Positions 35,555 to 45,183 are shown, numbered from the stretch's first letter. The stretch is 64,000 bases of DNA from Pichia kudriavzevii (GCF_003054445.1 NC_042510.1:62001-126000), one strand, 5' to 3'. Made by a program: numbers and translations. Notes: a model not told the origin generated them from the sequence alone.

Positions 35555-36286
35555 TTAAGCCTTGGTGAATCTTAAGTAAGGCTTGACTTCCTTGAATTCA
35601 CCAAACTTTTCCTTTGCTGCTTCGTTGGAAACAGAAGGTGGGATGATAACGTCGTCACCTTCGACCCAGTTGACACCGGTGGCAACACCCTTGGCGTCGG
35701 TCTTTTGTAGAGCATCAATAACTCTCAAAACTTCACTGGTGTTTCTACCAACAGAAGCTGGGTAAGTTAGGATTAATCTAACAGTCTTCTTTGGATCAAT
35801 AATGAAAACAGATCTGATGGTGAAAATAGGTTGACCTGCTTGTAACTTTTTGAAACCGTCTTCATCAACCATATCATATTTGTAAGAAACTTCCTTGGAT
35901 TCATCACCAATGATTGGGAAGGTGAACTTCTTACCGCCAAGAATAACTTCTTCGATATCCTTAACCCACTCCTTGTGAGATGGAACACTTTCAGCGGATA
36001 AACCAATCAACTTGACGTTTCTCTTGTCGAATTCAGATTGTAGCTTGGAGAATGCACCTAATTCAGTGGTACAGACAGGAGTAAAGTCCGCTGGATGGGA
36101 GAATAAGACACCCCAAGAGTTTCCCAAGTATTCATGGAAATCAATTTCACCAGCGGTGGTTGGAGCCTTGAAATTTGGAGCAACAGAACCAATTCTAACT
36201 CTTGGTTGGGAAGCAGCATCAAAAGAGATGAATCTTCTGATTGGGGCCTTGAAAGCAGCGTTTCTGATAATAGATCTTGCAAACAT
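35555..36286 (-). CDS. PRX1: Mitochondrial 1-Cys peroxiredoxin
   Basis: Prx1 reduces peroxides in the mitochondrial matrix. The 243-residue product has a 25-residue amphipathic basic presequence (MFARSIIRNAAFKAPIRRFI), then the AhpC/TSA fold. The peroxidatic cysteine is Cys72 in HPADFTPVCTTE, and the catalytic Arg is in PASVGRNTSEVLRVID. The Prx6-type C-terminal extension (VNWVEGDDVIIPP) is present, and there is no typical resolving cysteine VCP motif. The start is the ATG at 36286; the frame is open six codons upstream without an ATG. Confidence 0.95.
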   Translation of the reverse strand: MFARSIIRNAAFKAPIRRFISFDAASQPRVRIGSVAPNFKAPTTAGEIDFHEYLGNSWGVLFSHPADFTPVCTTELGAFSKLQSEFDKRNVKLIGLSAESVPSHKEWVKDIEEVILGGKKFTFPIIGDESKEVSYKYDMVDEDGFKKLQAGQPIFTIRSVFIIDPKKTVRLILTYPASVGRNTSEVLRVIDALQKTDAKGVATGVNWVEGDDVIIPPSVSNEAAKEKFGEFKEVKPYLRFTKA

Positions 36287-36572
36287 TATTGTGTTAGGTG
36301 TCAATTGGGTCTGAATTGAAAATGAAAGTCAAGTAACTAAAAGCATGTATTACTTGGGTGGCGTACTAGTCCATTATTTAAACTTGCAGGTTCCACTCCA
36401 ACCAATCCCTCAACATTGTGGAATAATCTGGTTAATTCATTCGGTCTTTCCTTGGTTCCACATCAATTTACCGCAAAATCACGTGAAATTGCACCGCATT
36501 GTGTTTCCCTTTTCAGAAATGCAAAAAATGAGCAGAAATAAAAATAAAAGAAAATATTCTATTAATTAGAAT

Positions 36573-36581
36573 AAAAATAAA
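36573..36581 (-). terminator. RNA polymerase III terminator of tRNA-Cys
   Basis: The minus strand reads TTT, A, TTTTT immediately after the discriminator base; the five-T run is at 36573-36577. Confidence 0.8.
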
Positions 36582-36653
36582 AGCCCGCGGCCGGGTTTGA
36601 ACCGGCGACCAACAGATTTGCAATCTGCTGCTCTACCACTGAGCTACGCGTGC
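36582..36653 (-). tRNA. tRNA-Cys (GCA anticodon)
   Basis: Reading the minus strand, a 72-base cloverleaf forms: D arm GCTC/GAGC, anticodon stem GCAGA/TCTGT around the loop TTGCAAA (anticodon GCA), T arm GCCGG-TTCAAAC-CCGGC, and discriminator T73, which CysRS needs. There is no intron. The acceptor stem has one A3:G70 mismatch. T-runs follow directly as a Pol III terminator. It lies between PRX1 and CDC28. Confidence 0.96.
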
Positions 36654-37705
36654 TTTTATAGAGTTGAAAGATTTTGTGTTTCACTTATTGTATTGCCTTA
36701 TCTGAATCACGTGATATTTATGCAATTCTAAATATTGATTTTAAACATATTTGGATGGTACTTCTTAAGTGGTGGTAAGATATTGTTTCATAAAATATAT
36801 TTGGTAAAGCAGTATTTTTTATTTTTTTTTAAGATAAACTTGTATTACCTGGATGGATGTTTTAGAATTGAAATTACGTTTACGTCCAACTTAAACTTTT
36901 TAACTGCAATGACAAGATGTAGTCATATGATTTTGGTTCTTGTTATTGTAGGCAAAAAACTATGCAGAGAATTTACAAGTCTGAATTTCGTTTTATTTCC
37001 TTCGTTACATTGAATTCAGTGGTACAGTGTTAGATGTCTTTACGTAGCAGCTGTGTGATAATGAATGACTATAAAAATCAAATCAATAGGCTATGAACAA
37101 GTTTTCCACTCGAAACGGATAAAGACATGCCCTAAAACCAAAAAGCATTTTAGAGTCCATCATTTAATTCAGAAGTAGAAAACTTTTGAAAGAAACATTT
37201 TCTTACCAAAAACAAAAAAGATCCAGAAAGATAGTTTTTCATTTACTGCCAAAGAATTAATAGAGTAAAACAGCATTCAGTGCTCCGTAATTCTATCATC
37301 AATATTATCTTTGAAACAGTTTTATGGGACCACATAAATAAATATCTTACTTAAGGCCATAGTATATGTAGAAACCTCCTTTATTTCAGTGTTTCGGTAT
37401 TTTATTGCTGACCTGTACTTCCTGAGTAAGATTATTCCTTGGTTTGTTGTTTTGAAACTAAATATAAGTAAAATTGCTTGACTTGGCAGACCTTCTTTAC
37501 AATGTTAAAGTATTATGATGGTGTTTCCAACTAAAAATAGAAATGCATTGTTACTTAGGTGAAACTCTATATAAGATAATTAAAAAAAACTGACTTAAAG
37601 ATGATTTAAAGCACAAAGAAGAAAAGAAATACAAGGAGATTTTAAAAGAGGGATAATACCATTTGAAAGGGTGTAAAAAAAGAAGTTCGTTTGGTATACA
37701 CCGGT
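36654..37705. other. 1-kb AT-rich gap between tRNA-Cys and CDC28
   Basis: No gene recognised on either strand; the best open frame (about 36735-37013, + strand) has no family resemblance. ATCACGTGAT at 36706-36715 is a 10-bp palindrome with a CACGTG core. I looked for LTR ends next to the tRNA and saw none that I could support. Confidence 0.45.
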
Positions 37706-38662
37706 TTATGCATACAAAGTCGATGTATCAACCTGCATAGTAGATTGTTGGGGGTAATCCATTTGATGATACGATTCGGGATCTATTTTGAAATAATCAT
37801 GGGCCAGGGCCCTTTTAGCACTAATTCTAATTGCTGGATCGTAGGCCAATAATTGTTCTAGCAAATCAATGCCATTGGCATCAAGTTTGGTGACGATCGA
37901 AGCAAGATTTTGCTTTTTCCATTTAGGAAATGTTTTCTTATAGTCACTCATGCATTCAACTTCAGGCCACATCTCCTTTGTTGGGGTACCGAGAACTTTG
38001 AAAATCTTGAAAATTTGATCAATTTCAGAGTCACCAGAAAATAGTGGTTTCCGTTGTGCCATCTCTGCAAATATACAACCAATTGACCACATATCAACAC
38101 CAGTTGAATATTGCTTACCACCTAAAAGAATCTCTGGCGCTCTATACCACAGTGTAACAACTTCATGTGTGTACGCTCTCAAGGGGACACCAAACGCTCT
38201 TGCTAGACCAAAATCTGCAACTTTCAGACTACCTTCTTTATCAATTAGAAGATTTTGCGGTTTCAAGTCTCTATGTAAGACACGATGAGAATGACAGTAA
38301 TAGATTCCTTTCACTAATTGAATCATGAACTTCTTCACCATATGCCTATTCATCCCGTGACCTTCAGGTATTGACTCCATATACTTCTTTAAGTCCATAT
38401 CTAAGAATTCAAAGACCAAATAAATTTTATTTGAGTTGGAATGGACAATATCAAATAGCCCCACAATATTTGGATCTCTAAGTTCCTTCAACAAGGAGAT
38501 CTCTCTGATAGTCGTCGAAGGAATACCTTCGTCTTCAGATTCTAGACGGATCTTCTTTAAGGCAACAATCCTGTTGTTGTGTTTTGTGTCAATTGCCTTA
38601 TAAACAACACCATATGTACCTTCTCCAATTTTCTCTAACTTATCAAAATCGTTGACATCCAT
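37706..38662 (-). CDS. CDC28: Cyclin-dependent kinase 1 (Cdc28), with a PSTTIRE helix
   Basis: Cdc28 is the main cell-cycle CDK. The 318-residue kinase follows S. cerevisiae Cdc28 nearly throughout: GEGTYG with the inhibitory Thr16/Tyr17, VALKK lysine, [38 protein letters not shown] with the T-loop threonine, and [18 protein letters not shown]. The cyclin-binding helix reads PSTTIRE (residues 48-54) instead of the nearly invariant PSTAIRE. The start is the ATG at 38662. The frame stays open 47 codons upstream but has no ATG there and no kinase-like sequence. IFA38 lies upstream on the same strand, the same tandem order as in S. cerevisiae. Confidence 0.97.
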   Translation of the reverse strand: MDVNDFDKLEKIGEGTYGVVYKAIDTKHNNRIVALKKIRLESEDEGIPSTTIREISLLKELRDPNIVGLFDIVHSNSNKIYLVFEFLDMDLKKYMESIPEGHGMNRHMVKKFMIQLVKGIYYCHSHRVLHRDLKPQNLLIDKEGSLKVADFGLARAFGVPLRAYTHEVVTLWYRAPEILLGGKQYSTGVDMWSIGCIFAEMAQRKPLFSGDSEIDQIFKIFKVLGTPTKEMWPEVECMSDYKKTFPKWKKQNLASIVTKLDANGIDLLEQLLAYDPAIRISAKRALAHDYFKIDPESYHQMDYPQQSTMQVDTSTLYA

Positions 38663-39006
38663 AGCGTGTATTTCCTCTGGTGGGTGTTTTCTACACTGTA
38701 CGTCCTTTTCGGTCCAACGTACTCTTCTCAGTATCAAGTTTCTCTCTTTTGGTTCTACCCCCTTTATTGCAAACACACTCGAGGAAATTTGAAAGGTAAA
38801 CAATGAGAAATGGGGTTAAAATCCTCGCGTCGAGAAAAACGCTACCACCATACATAACGTGTAAAAATTACAGTAGAGGAGAATACTTCAATGCATTTAG
38901 ATACAATGGGGTCAATAGATAAATATAAAAGTATAGAGGCATACAAGTATATGGATATATATGTGTATGTGTATACGTCAGTAAAAATAAACATGAATCC
39001 CGTCCA
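38663..39006. other. CDC28 promoter and 3' region of IFA38
   Basis: No gene is seen. The segment has GCGTCGAG near 38826 and an AT-rich TATA-like stretch near 38925-38965 that could serve the IFA38 3' end. Confidence 0.4.
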
Positions 39007-40047
39007 TTATAATTCCTTCTTTTCATTAGCTATACGAGCTGCCTTTTTTAGTGCTCTTTTTCTAATGTCTTTGTGCATGTCAAGGTTCATTTTGTTAACA
39101 AATTTAGAGAAGACACCTAAGGTGTTGGCAATACCCCAATGCATCAACGCATGTGAAGGGTATGGAGTAATTGTACCAAACCTTTCCTGTGCACCAACTC
39201 TTCTACCGACATTTTTCAAAGTAGAAGCAACAAATTGCTTTGGGGTTGGAATCATGAATGAACTTCTCTTGACCTTAGACATTGCAGATGTAACCAAATA
39301 AGAAATGACTAATTCAACATCAATAGATTGAGACGCCAATTCTCCAGAGAGAGCTGCAGACCAATTCTGCAAGAATGCCTTGGAACCCGAATACACGCTG
39401 AGATAAGGAGTTGGAACTAAACCTGCAAAAGATCCCATAGTTAAAATCAAACCACGAGTACCCTTGTTTTTGCCGGTATTTGCGGCAATCAAAGGGGCAA
39501 CAATCTTGGTAACTTTAAGAGTGACAATATTATTCAAAGTGATGATTTGGTTCATTTCTTCTTCCGTTGTGTCCAAGAATGAAACGGGAATGGAATGCGA
39601 TGCTCCAACATTGTTGATTAGGATTGAGACCGGTAAACCCTGAAGGGAGTCTTCTAACAATTGATAGTTTTCAGGAGCATTAGTTGAAGCATCAAAGGCA
39701 ACGATCTTAGTCTCCTTCTTGTATTTACTTTGGATTTCACTTGCAACAGTCTCGAGTTTGGACTGTGTTCTTGAAACCAAAACAATATTGAAACCTTTCT
39801 TTGCTAATTGGAACGCATATTCCTTACCAATACCATCTGAGGCACCGGTGATCACAGCCCAATTGCCTCTGTTAGCACCGTACTTTGCAAAATTGACGCC
39901 AGGCAAGACGTATGCTTGCAAAAGCAGTGAGGTAAAGGAGAGAACAGTTGTTGTTACCTTGACGACACCGACAACGAGCGCAGCATAGAGGAAGGTATTG
40001 TATGGTGTCAATTCCAATGACGAGAGAGACTTGAGAAAATCACACAT
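39007..40047 (-). CDS. IFA38: Very-long-chain 3-ketoacyl-CoA reductase
   Basis: Ifa38 performs the first reduction of the ER fatty-acid elongation cycle, supplying sphingolipid very-long-chain acids. The 346-residue short-chain dehydrogenase has an N-terminal hydrophobic segment (about 18-48), the NADPH motif TGASDGIG (67-74), the NNVG strand, the catalytic Ser206 and the Y219-x3-K223 pair in YSGSK. It ends with KKEL; a dilysine at -4/-3 suits ER retrieval. The length equals that of the S. cerevisiae protein (347) within one residue. Confidence 0.95.
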   Translation of the reverse strand: MCDFLKSLSSLELTPYNTFLYAALVVGVVKVTTTVLSFTSLLLQAYVLPGVNFAKYGANRGNWAVITGASDGIGKEYAFQLAKKGFNIVLVSRTQSKLETVASEIQSKYKKETKIVAFDASTNAPENYQLLEDSLQGLPVSILINNVGASHSIPVSFLDTTEEEMNQIITLNNIVTLKVTKIVAPLIAANTGKNKGTRGLILTMGSFAGLVPTPYLSVYSGSKAFLQNWSAALSGELASQSIDVELVISYLVTSAMSKVKRSSFMIPTPKQFVASTLKNVGRRVGAQERFGTITPYPSHALMHWGIANTLGVFSKFVNKMNLDMHKDIRKRALKKAARIANEKKEL

Positions 40048-40317
40048 ATTGTATCCGTTTTGATTAGATAACTGTTATAACAACTAATAGCCTTAAATAA
40101 ATAAGTTGTGGTTGCCACTCCTTGTAATAACCATCCAAAAATGTATAATTTCATGCAAGTAAATATCGCTCAGAGGAAGAAAAAAAATCAAGCTTTGAAA
40201 AACTCCTTTTAAAGCTTAGTAGCACTTCTTTTCATTACATTATATTATACAATGTATACTATCAAACGTATTAATATACACTTTACTACAGGAGGGAATA
40301 TGTATTTGCAGTGGGAC

Positions 40318-41460
40318 TCATACATCCAGGTCCATTGCTTCGAGCTTCTCTTCGGCCAAACGCACACGTTCGTCTTCAGCTTTCAGTAAACGGTTGTACC
40401 TCTCTACGTCAATTTCCAACTCTGCCCGACGAGCTCCAATGTTGAGTAGGGAAGCATTTGCAACATCTAAGCTGTCAAACGCCCTTGAGAGAAATTTCCT
40501 CATGTCACCGTGGACATGAATTCTCGAAATCCAGTGCTTCTCGGTGAATTCTGCTTCTTGTAGCCTTTCACGTACACGCTGCATTTCCAGATCTTTATTA
40601 TTAATAGCTAATGCTGTTTCTGGATTGACAGTGTGGACTGAAGCCGTCTCAGATTTATCTGACGCATCTCTCTTGATAGGATGGGAGTCGTTTCCATTTT
40701 GGATAGGAATTTTCAAGGAAGAATCAGATCCTTCAGTATGATACCCGTGCCCAGACTGATTTTGGGAACTCGAGTGAGGCTTCAGTGGCTGATACGGCTG
40801 CGACTGTGATGCATGTTGTGCTGGTGCATCTTGTTGTTGAAGCTGTTTGTGATGCGCCTGGTGTTGTGACGGCCTTCGTTCATGTTGCTGTTCTGCTTGT
40901 AGTTCATAACCATTCTCAAATCCTTCTCGTTTATAGCTATAGTACTCATGCTCGTTATCTGTAGGATTGTATTCAAATGAAGATTTCAAACCCCCATTTA
41001 TAGGGCCAATATTCCCATAATATCCGCCAGTGGGACGCCCCCAACCGCTTCTACCTCTACCTCTACCTCTAGAGTACGAACCACGGTAACTGCCTCTGAC
41101 TCTACTGTTGAAGGTCCGATTATAGCCTGGCCAGTCATTATCAGAACTTGGTCTTGGTGGTCCATTGGTATCTGCAGAAACAGGCGTGGAAGGCGCCTGT
41201 TGTTGCTGTGGCGGCTGTCCACATGATGGATATTCCCCATACGCTCTCGAACTTGTATAATACGGCACTGTGCTATTCCCAGCAGAACTTGGAACACCAC
41301 GAGAACCATAGCTAGTTACACCGCCTCGTCCAGGGGTTGGTGAACTGTTATAATATGGGGGTTGATAGTACCCACGATCAGAGGGACTTCCACCATGAAA
41401 TCCACGATACGAGTGGTTGCCACGGCCATGATATTTACCATTACCACTGCTTCCTCTCAT
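40318..41460 (-). CDS. LGE1: Lge1-like protein (Arg/Tyr/Gly-rich, C-terminal coiled coil)
   Basis: Lge1 scaffolds the ubiquitin ligase Bre1 and Rad6 for H2B monoubiquitination by forming condensates. This 380-residue protein has the same plan. Its N-terminus is disordered and rich in Arg, Gly, Tyr and Ser (RGNHSYRGFHGG, RGSYRGSYSRGRGRGRSGWGRP). The middle is Gln/His-rich. The C-terminal part (about residues 285-378) is a charged helical coiled coil with HWISRIHVHGDMRKFLSRAFDSLD. Sequence identity over disordered regions is meaningless, so the call rests on architecture and on the resemblance of the C-terminal helix. Another RGG-type RNA-binding protein is the main alternative. Confidence 0.55.
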   Translation of the reverse strand: MRGSSGNGKYHGRGNHSYRGFHGGSPSDRGYYQPPYYNSSPTPGRGGVTSYGSRGVPSSAGNSTVPYYTSSRAYGEYPSCGQPPQQQQAPSTPVSADTNGPPRPSSDNDWPGYNRTFNSRVRGSYRGSYSRGRGRGRSGWGRPTGGYYGNIGPINGGLKSSFEYNPTDNEHEYYSYKREGFENGYELQAEQQHERRPSQHQAHHKQLQQQDAPAQHASQSQPYQPLKPHSSSQNQSGHGYHTEGSDSSLKIPIQNGNDSHPIKRDASDKSETASVHTVNPETALAINNKDLEMQRVRERLQEAEFTEKHWISRIHVHGDMRKFLSRAFDSLDVANASLLNIGARRAELEIDVERYNRLLKAEDERVRLAEEKLEAMDLDV

Positions 41461-41771
41461 TGTTTTCTCTTTTGTTGTGCATCAGAAATTTTGACATCAA
41501 ATAAACATGTATACCTGATGAAGCATGCTCACTTTCATAAAATCTTCACGCTGGAAAAAGAAAAAGAAAGTATGCTCGCGGTTTCCCGTTTCCGCAGAAC
41601 TGGTTAGGCTCCTGTCTGTGAAAGTTAGCAATAGTACACAATTTATAGAAATCAATAACAATGCAAGGGATAGAAACAATGAAGAATGCAGAATAAGTAT
41701 TAATTAGTTGAAGTGAAATGAATTATGAAAGCGGAAAAGAAAGAAAAACGTTAATCCGAAACCTGAGTGGA
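41461..41771. other. Intergenic region between RAX1 and the LGE1-like gene
   Basis: No gene is seen. It holds the promoter of the LGE1-like gene and the 3' end of RAX1. Confidence 0.4.
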
Positions 41772-43187
41772 CTAGTGAACCAGACGTTTACCTGGAACTA
41801 GTGCAAATATGATACTAAAAGCTGCTGCAACTAAGCACAAAACCGTAAGAACAAACAAGGATCTCTTTGTCAGCACAGATCTAACATACTTGTCTCTATT
41901 AGGAATTATTCCGCCAGGTGTAGCTATACTTTCGGAGTATCCAGCAAAGCAAAGAAAAGGATCGATCCTGTAGAATGCAGAGAAAAACAAGTATGACATG
42001 AAGAAAAATGGCACGACAACTACTGCTCTAGTTGACTTTGATTGATAGTTCATGAATATAAGCGTATAACCTGTCCAAAATGCCGCTAATGCACAAATTA
42101 TGGAAAGCAACAGTCTAATTGCAGCGGATTTTTTAGTAACATTTTTCAAAGCATGATTTCTTAAAAAGTTTGGGTATGCATTGAACTCCATTGCCTTGAA
42201 TACATATTCTCTTGCTTCGTCAAAAACTTCAGGATCGTCTCTTCCTTGGTTTTCTAATGCATACCTAAGTCTGCTTGCGATTCCTCGAGGAATCTCCAAC
42301 TTTTTCTCTGAATCATTGGAGAAATATGTTTCAAGGATATTTCTTGTTGATCTTCTTAAAGAAGACCTTGAAATTAAATGAGACTGATCAAAGCTTCGAT
42401 GTTGATCATCAAAATCATTCTCAATAAACTTTTCAACCATCTCGGGATCAATTAGAGATGTTCTAAAATTAGAGCTCATGTCTTCCTTCGATTCGTCCCA
42501 TTTCTCATCCAATTTAGAACTTAGATTCTGCGATTTTCTCTTTAGATCTTCAATTTTAGCATTAACCAGGGGGTCACTGGTCCTTATAGCAGTTTCACCT
42601 CTTAAGAATGTAGATAACCTATGAGGGTCTTGATCTTCGAATAAGTCATTTTTCATCAATAGTTCCAGTAATGTTGAGGAAGACCTCGACGCATTGCTGC
42701 TATTCTGCGAGTTCCTGTTTGAATATACATCATTGATAACGCCCGGAGGATCAAACCTAGTTCTTTTTTGGGTTAAGGCTTTCCTCGTATCCGATTTATT
42801 TGTTATGAAATCATTTGCTTTACCAGATTGTTTCATCTTTGAGCTTGAGATTAAAGTGTCTCTGAGACCTTTCACATAAGCCTTACATAAATTGATATGT
42901 TGAACTGTATCTATCCAAAAATCTAAATAATCAATAGCATTTTCCTCGTCTCTCATAAATACGTAGAATGACCATAGGTCAAGAGGCGATTCGGTTTTTT
43001 TGTTGAGAATCTCAAACAGTGTTGGCCATCTGTTGAATTCAGAAACCGGTTGCTCAAAGGAGTTCAGATTAACGTTTTGTTTCTCAAGTTCGTTTAAAGC
43101 ATCATAGTAGTTTTGTAATCCAGTGGCATCCACCAAATTAGATTTATTGACAAACTCCTCTTGAGAATCAAGGTGAGGATTGCCCAT
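41772..43187 (-). CDS. RAX1: Bud-site selection protein Rax1 (RGS-like domain plus membrane helices)
   Basis: Rax1 works with Rax2 at the cell poles to maintain bipolar budding. The 471-residue product has an N-terminal RGS-like domain, visible as RWPTLFEILNKKTESPLDLWSFYVFMRDEENAIDYLDFWIDTVQH (about residues 52-97) and the later YVFKAMEFNAYPNFLRN helix. Three C-terminal transmembrane segments follow (about residues 357-380, 387-408 and 440-463). The Ser/Asn-rich insert between the two RGS parts is typical of the family. The first in-frame ATG is used. Confidence 0.88.
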   Translation of the reverse strand: MGNPHLDSQEEFVNKSNLVDATGLQNYYDALNELEKQNVNLNSFEQPVSEFNRWPTLFEILNKKTESPLDLWSFYVFMRDEENAIDYLDFWIDTVQHINLCKAYVKGLRDTLISSSKMKQSGKANDFITNKSDTRKALTQKRTRFDPPGVINDVYSNRNSQNSSNASRSSSTLLELLMKNDLFEDQDPHRLSTFLRGETAIRTSDPLVNAKIEDLKRKSQNLSSKLDEKWDESKEDMSSNFRTSLIDPEMVEKFIENDFDDQHRSFDQSHLISRSSLRRSTRNILETYFSNDSEKKLEIPRGIASRLRYALENQGRDDPEVFDEAREYVFKAMEFNAYPNFLRNHALKNVTKKSAAIRLLLSIICALAAFWTGYTLIFMNYQSKSTRAVVVVPFFFMSYLFFSAFYRIDPFLCFAGYSESIATPGGIIPNRDKYVRSVLTKRSLFVLTVLCLVAAAFSIIFALVPGKRLVH

Positions 43188-44079
43188 AGTAGCTGGTACT
43201 ATACTGCCGTATATTTGTTTCTAATGCAATCTCTTCTACAGTGGAAGGAGATTGTAGCTGTGTTGATAAGGCTGATCAATAACCATAAAATTGTTGTCTA
43301 AGGAATATAAAATCTGTGGAAAAGAGAAAATGCCTAATTTGCCAAAAATACAAACAAACACGTCGCGTGGCTGGTTTGGGTCGATTCTACCACTTTTGCG
43401 TCGATTTAGTCAGGTTGAGTACTATCATGGTGTTAAAAGGAAATAAGAGGACATCATTGACAAGAAAATCTAGAAATTAGAACCTTGGGGGACAAGTTTT
43501 GATACAAATGAGCTTTTCAAGTAAAAGGTTGGTCTGATTCTAGTGCTTTACTAACTACCTTACGCAGAAGTTTTGTTTGATCTGTTTGGTGTGAAATGGC
43601 TTCTACTCAAAATAGCATAGACCGGTCTCAGCAGGTCCTGTCCTGAATTCATGACTATATCTGTACACACACATATATATATACCTATATATATATTCCC
43701 TTACTTCTGATGAATTAGCTAAAAGGGGAGGGGGATAAGAACATCAACCGCTATAGGTGAAAGTTGCACATCATGAAAATTGGCCAGACAGAGTGCCACA
43801 ACAGCTTGAGTAAGAAAAGGATATTGTATATTGGATCCTTATTTCTATGAAGGAAGACACAAACATCAACATAAACTCTATTTTGGTTCCTTTTTCGAGA
43901 AGACTTGTTCTTCTTTTCGGAGCTTCTCCACACAACAGAGAAAGTACTCGTTTCCTTGCAACCGAAAGTGTCTATTTAAATTGTAAACATGCCTGTCGAA
44001 CTTCTAATCAGACCTGTAATGATGCCTTTGATTCTGATTAAATCAATCGTCATATCTCCAGATCGCCGCTCTAGTAGAT
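43188..44079. other. 0.9-kb gap between RAX1 and an unknown gene
   Basis: No gene is supported. An isolated perfect TACTAAC (43549-43555) followed by CAG at 43565-43567 looks like an intron end but has no partner donor or exon frame. TATATA runs at 43673-43696 could be promoter elements. Confidence 0.45.
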
Positions 44080-44706
44080 ATGTCCCCCCATCACATTGAT
44101 TTGGACGAGCCAAAATGCTCAGAGTATGACTATGGGAGGAGATTCGGCACTAATTCTAAAATTTGGGACGTTTACGATACACGAGCATCAAATTCAGGAC
44201 CAACGGGTCCAACTTCTCAGAAGGATTCTCTCTTTTGGCTCAGAAGATCCCGAGCAGTAAAGGGAGCATACAAGATGTATTCGTCTCAAATAAGAGGCAC
44301 CGGTTCGAAGGGGGAAAATGAACCCGTTGCAGCTTGTAGAGCCTGGTTGAGAGGTAATGTTCTATTGACCAGAGCCCCACAAGTAACAGTAGCTGAATTA
44401 GAATGGCACACGCTTAGCCATAAAGTTGAAGCACTTGATTCATATAGACTGTTTTCCCTTGCCGATGGTAATACGTACCAGTGGACCAATCAAGGTAAGT
44501 TTTTGGAAAAAGTCAAGAATCTTGGTGAAAAGGAGTCCGAAGTTCGGGAAAGAATTGCCAAAGTTGTAATTGCTAGTAACTCTGGTTTCAATCTGATTGT
44601 AGATGAATCCAAAATTCCAAGAGAAATTGCACTATGCACTGCTCTTTGTTTCTGGGTTGATCAATGGAACACTAATCTTGCATTGAGAGGTATTTACTGG
44701 GGGTGA
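44080..44706 (+). CDS. Hypothetical protein, possibly Tubby/LURP-like fold
   Basis: A 208-residue protein I do not recognise. It starts at an ATG in MSPHHIDLDEPKCSEYDYGRRF. The second half looks like a compact globular domain with alternating strands: CRAWLRGNVLLTRAP, AELEWHTL, SYRLFSLADGNTYQW, RIAKVVIASNSGFNLIVDE, then a hydrophobic helix IALCTALCFWVDQW near the C-terminus. The YRLFSLADGNTYQW stretch followed by a kinase-free strand pattern and a buried C-terminal helix resembles tubby-like lipid-binding folds (DUF6593/LURP-one type). This is a guess from pattern only. There is no signal peptide. It sits alone between RAX1 and CPA2. Confidence 0.75.
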   Translation: MSPHHIDLDEPKCSEYDYGRRFGTNSKIWDVYDTRASNSGPTGPTSQKDSLFWLRRSRAVKGAYKMYSSQIRGTGSKGENEPVAACRAWLRGNVLLTRAPQVTVAELEWHTLSHKVEALDSYRLFSLADGNTYQWTNQGKFLEKVKNLGEKESEVRERIAKVVIASNSGFNLIVDESKIPREIALCTALCFWVDQWNTNLALRGIYWG

Positions 44707-45183
44707 CAGTCTTTCCACGCAAGATGGAAGAGATTGAATATCACGACGAAGAATAGATACTGCTCTATCTCTTGGGCTGTACCAGCTGTATAATTAGAAT
44801 ATAGGGTAGATATGAATTGACAAACATCGGATTGACATTCGTAAATAATGTTGTTTCCGGCTTCGGTACCAACGAAATGGCAAATATCTATTGTTTAGTA
44901 TTGCGTAACTCTAAGCGCGCTAGAGAAACTGCCGGATACGGCAACTCCTTCTAGAAAAGGTAATAACGGAAACCGCGGAAAACTCTGAGTCACCTGCATT
45001 TCCAACGAATCTTCATTAATTGTGGAAAAATTTGCAGGTTTCCAAAGAGTACTTTAAATGGACTCCATCCTCTACCATTCCGTTTTCCTTTCAGGCTCTA
45101 CCCCCTTCTTTTTTGTATTGGACTCTCTGCATTTTTCTATAGTTACTCCCAATTTCCCTCAACACAAATAAGAACTGGCTAGA
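44707..45183. other. CPA2 promoter region
   Basis: No gene is seen. It contains a consensus Gcn4 site (listed next), CT-rich leader sequence from about 45060, and a short AAG-rich start context before CPA2. Confidence 0.5.
44986..44992. promoter_or_regulatory. Gcn4-binding site (TGAGTCA) upstream of CPA2
   Basis: TGAGTCA, the full palindromic Gcn4/AP-1 site, lies 192 bp before the CPA2 start. Amino-acid biosynthesis genes such as CPA2 are classic Gcn4 targets, so the site is likely functional, though this is not shown. Confidence 0.7.

Noticed and set aside
36706-36715. ATCACGTGAT as a possible centromere CDEI element
   Set aside because: There is no AT-rich CDEII of the right length followed by CDEIII, and point centromeres are not expected in this lineage; it is kept only as a CACGTG palindrome.
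36654-37705. A solo LTR or Ty-like remnant next to the tRNA gene
   Set aside because: I searched for paired TG...CA ends and target-site duplications and saw none I could support.
38663-38803. In-frame extension of 47 codons upstream of the CDC28 ATG
   Set aside because: It contains no ATG, and its sequence does not resemble any Cdc28 N-terminus; the ATG at 38662 gives the normal kinase start.
43549-43567. Perfect TACTAAC followed by CAG, as at the end of an intron
   Set aside because: No GTATGT-type donor or ATG-bearing exon lies upstream within a sensible distance, and the frames after the CAG end within a few codons to 16 codons.
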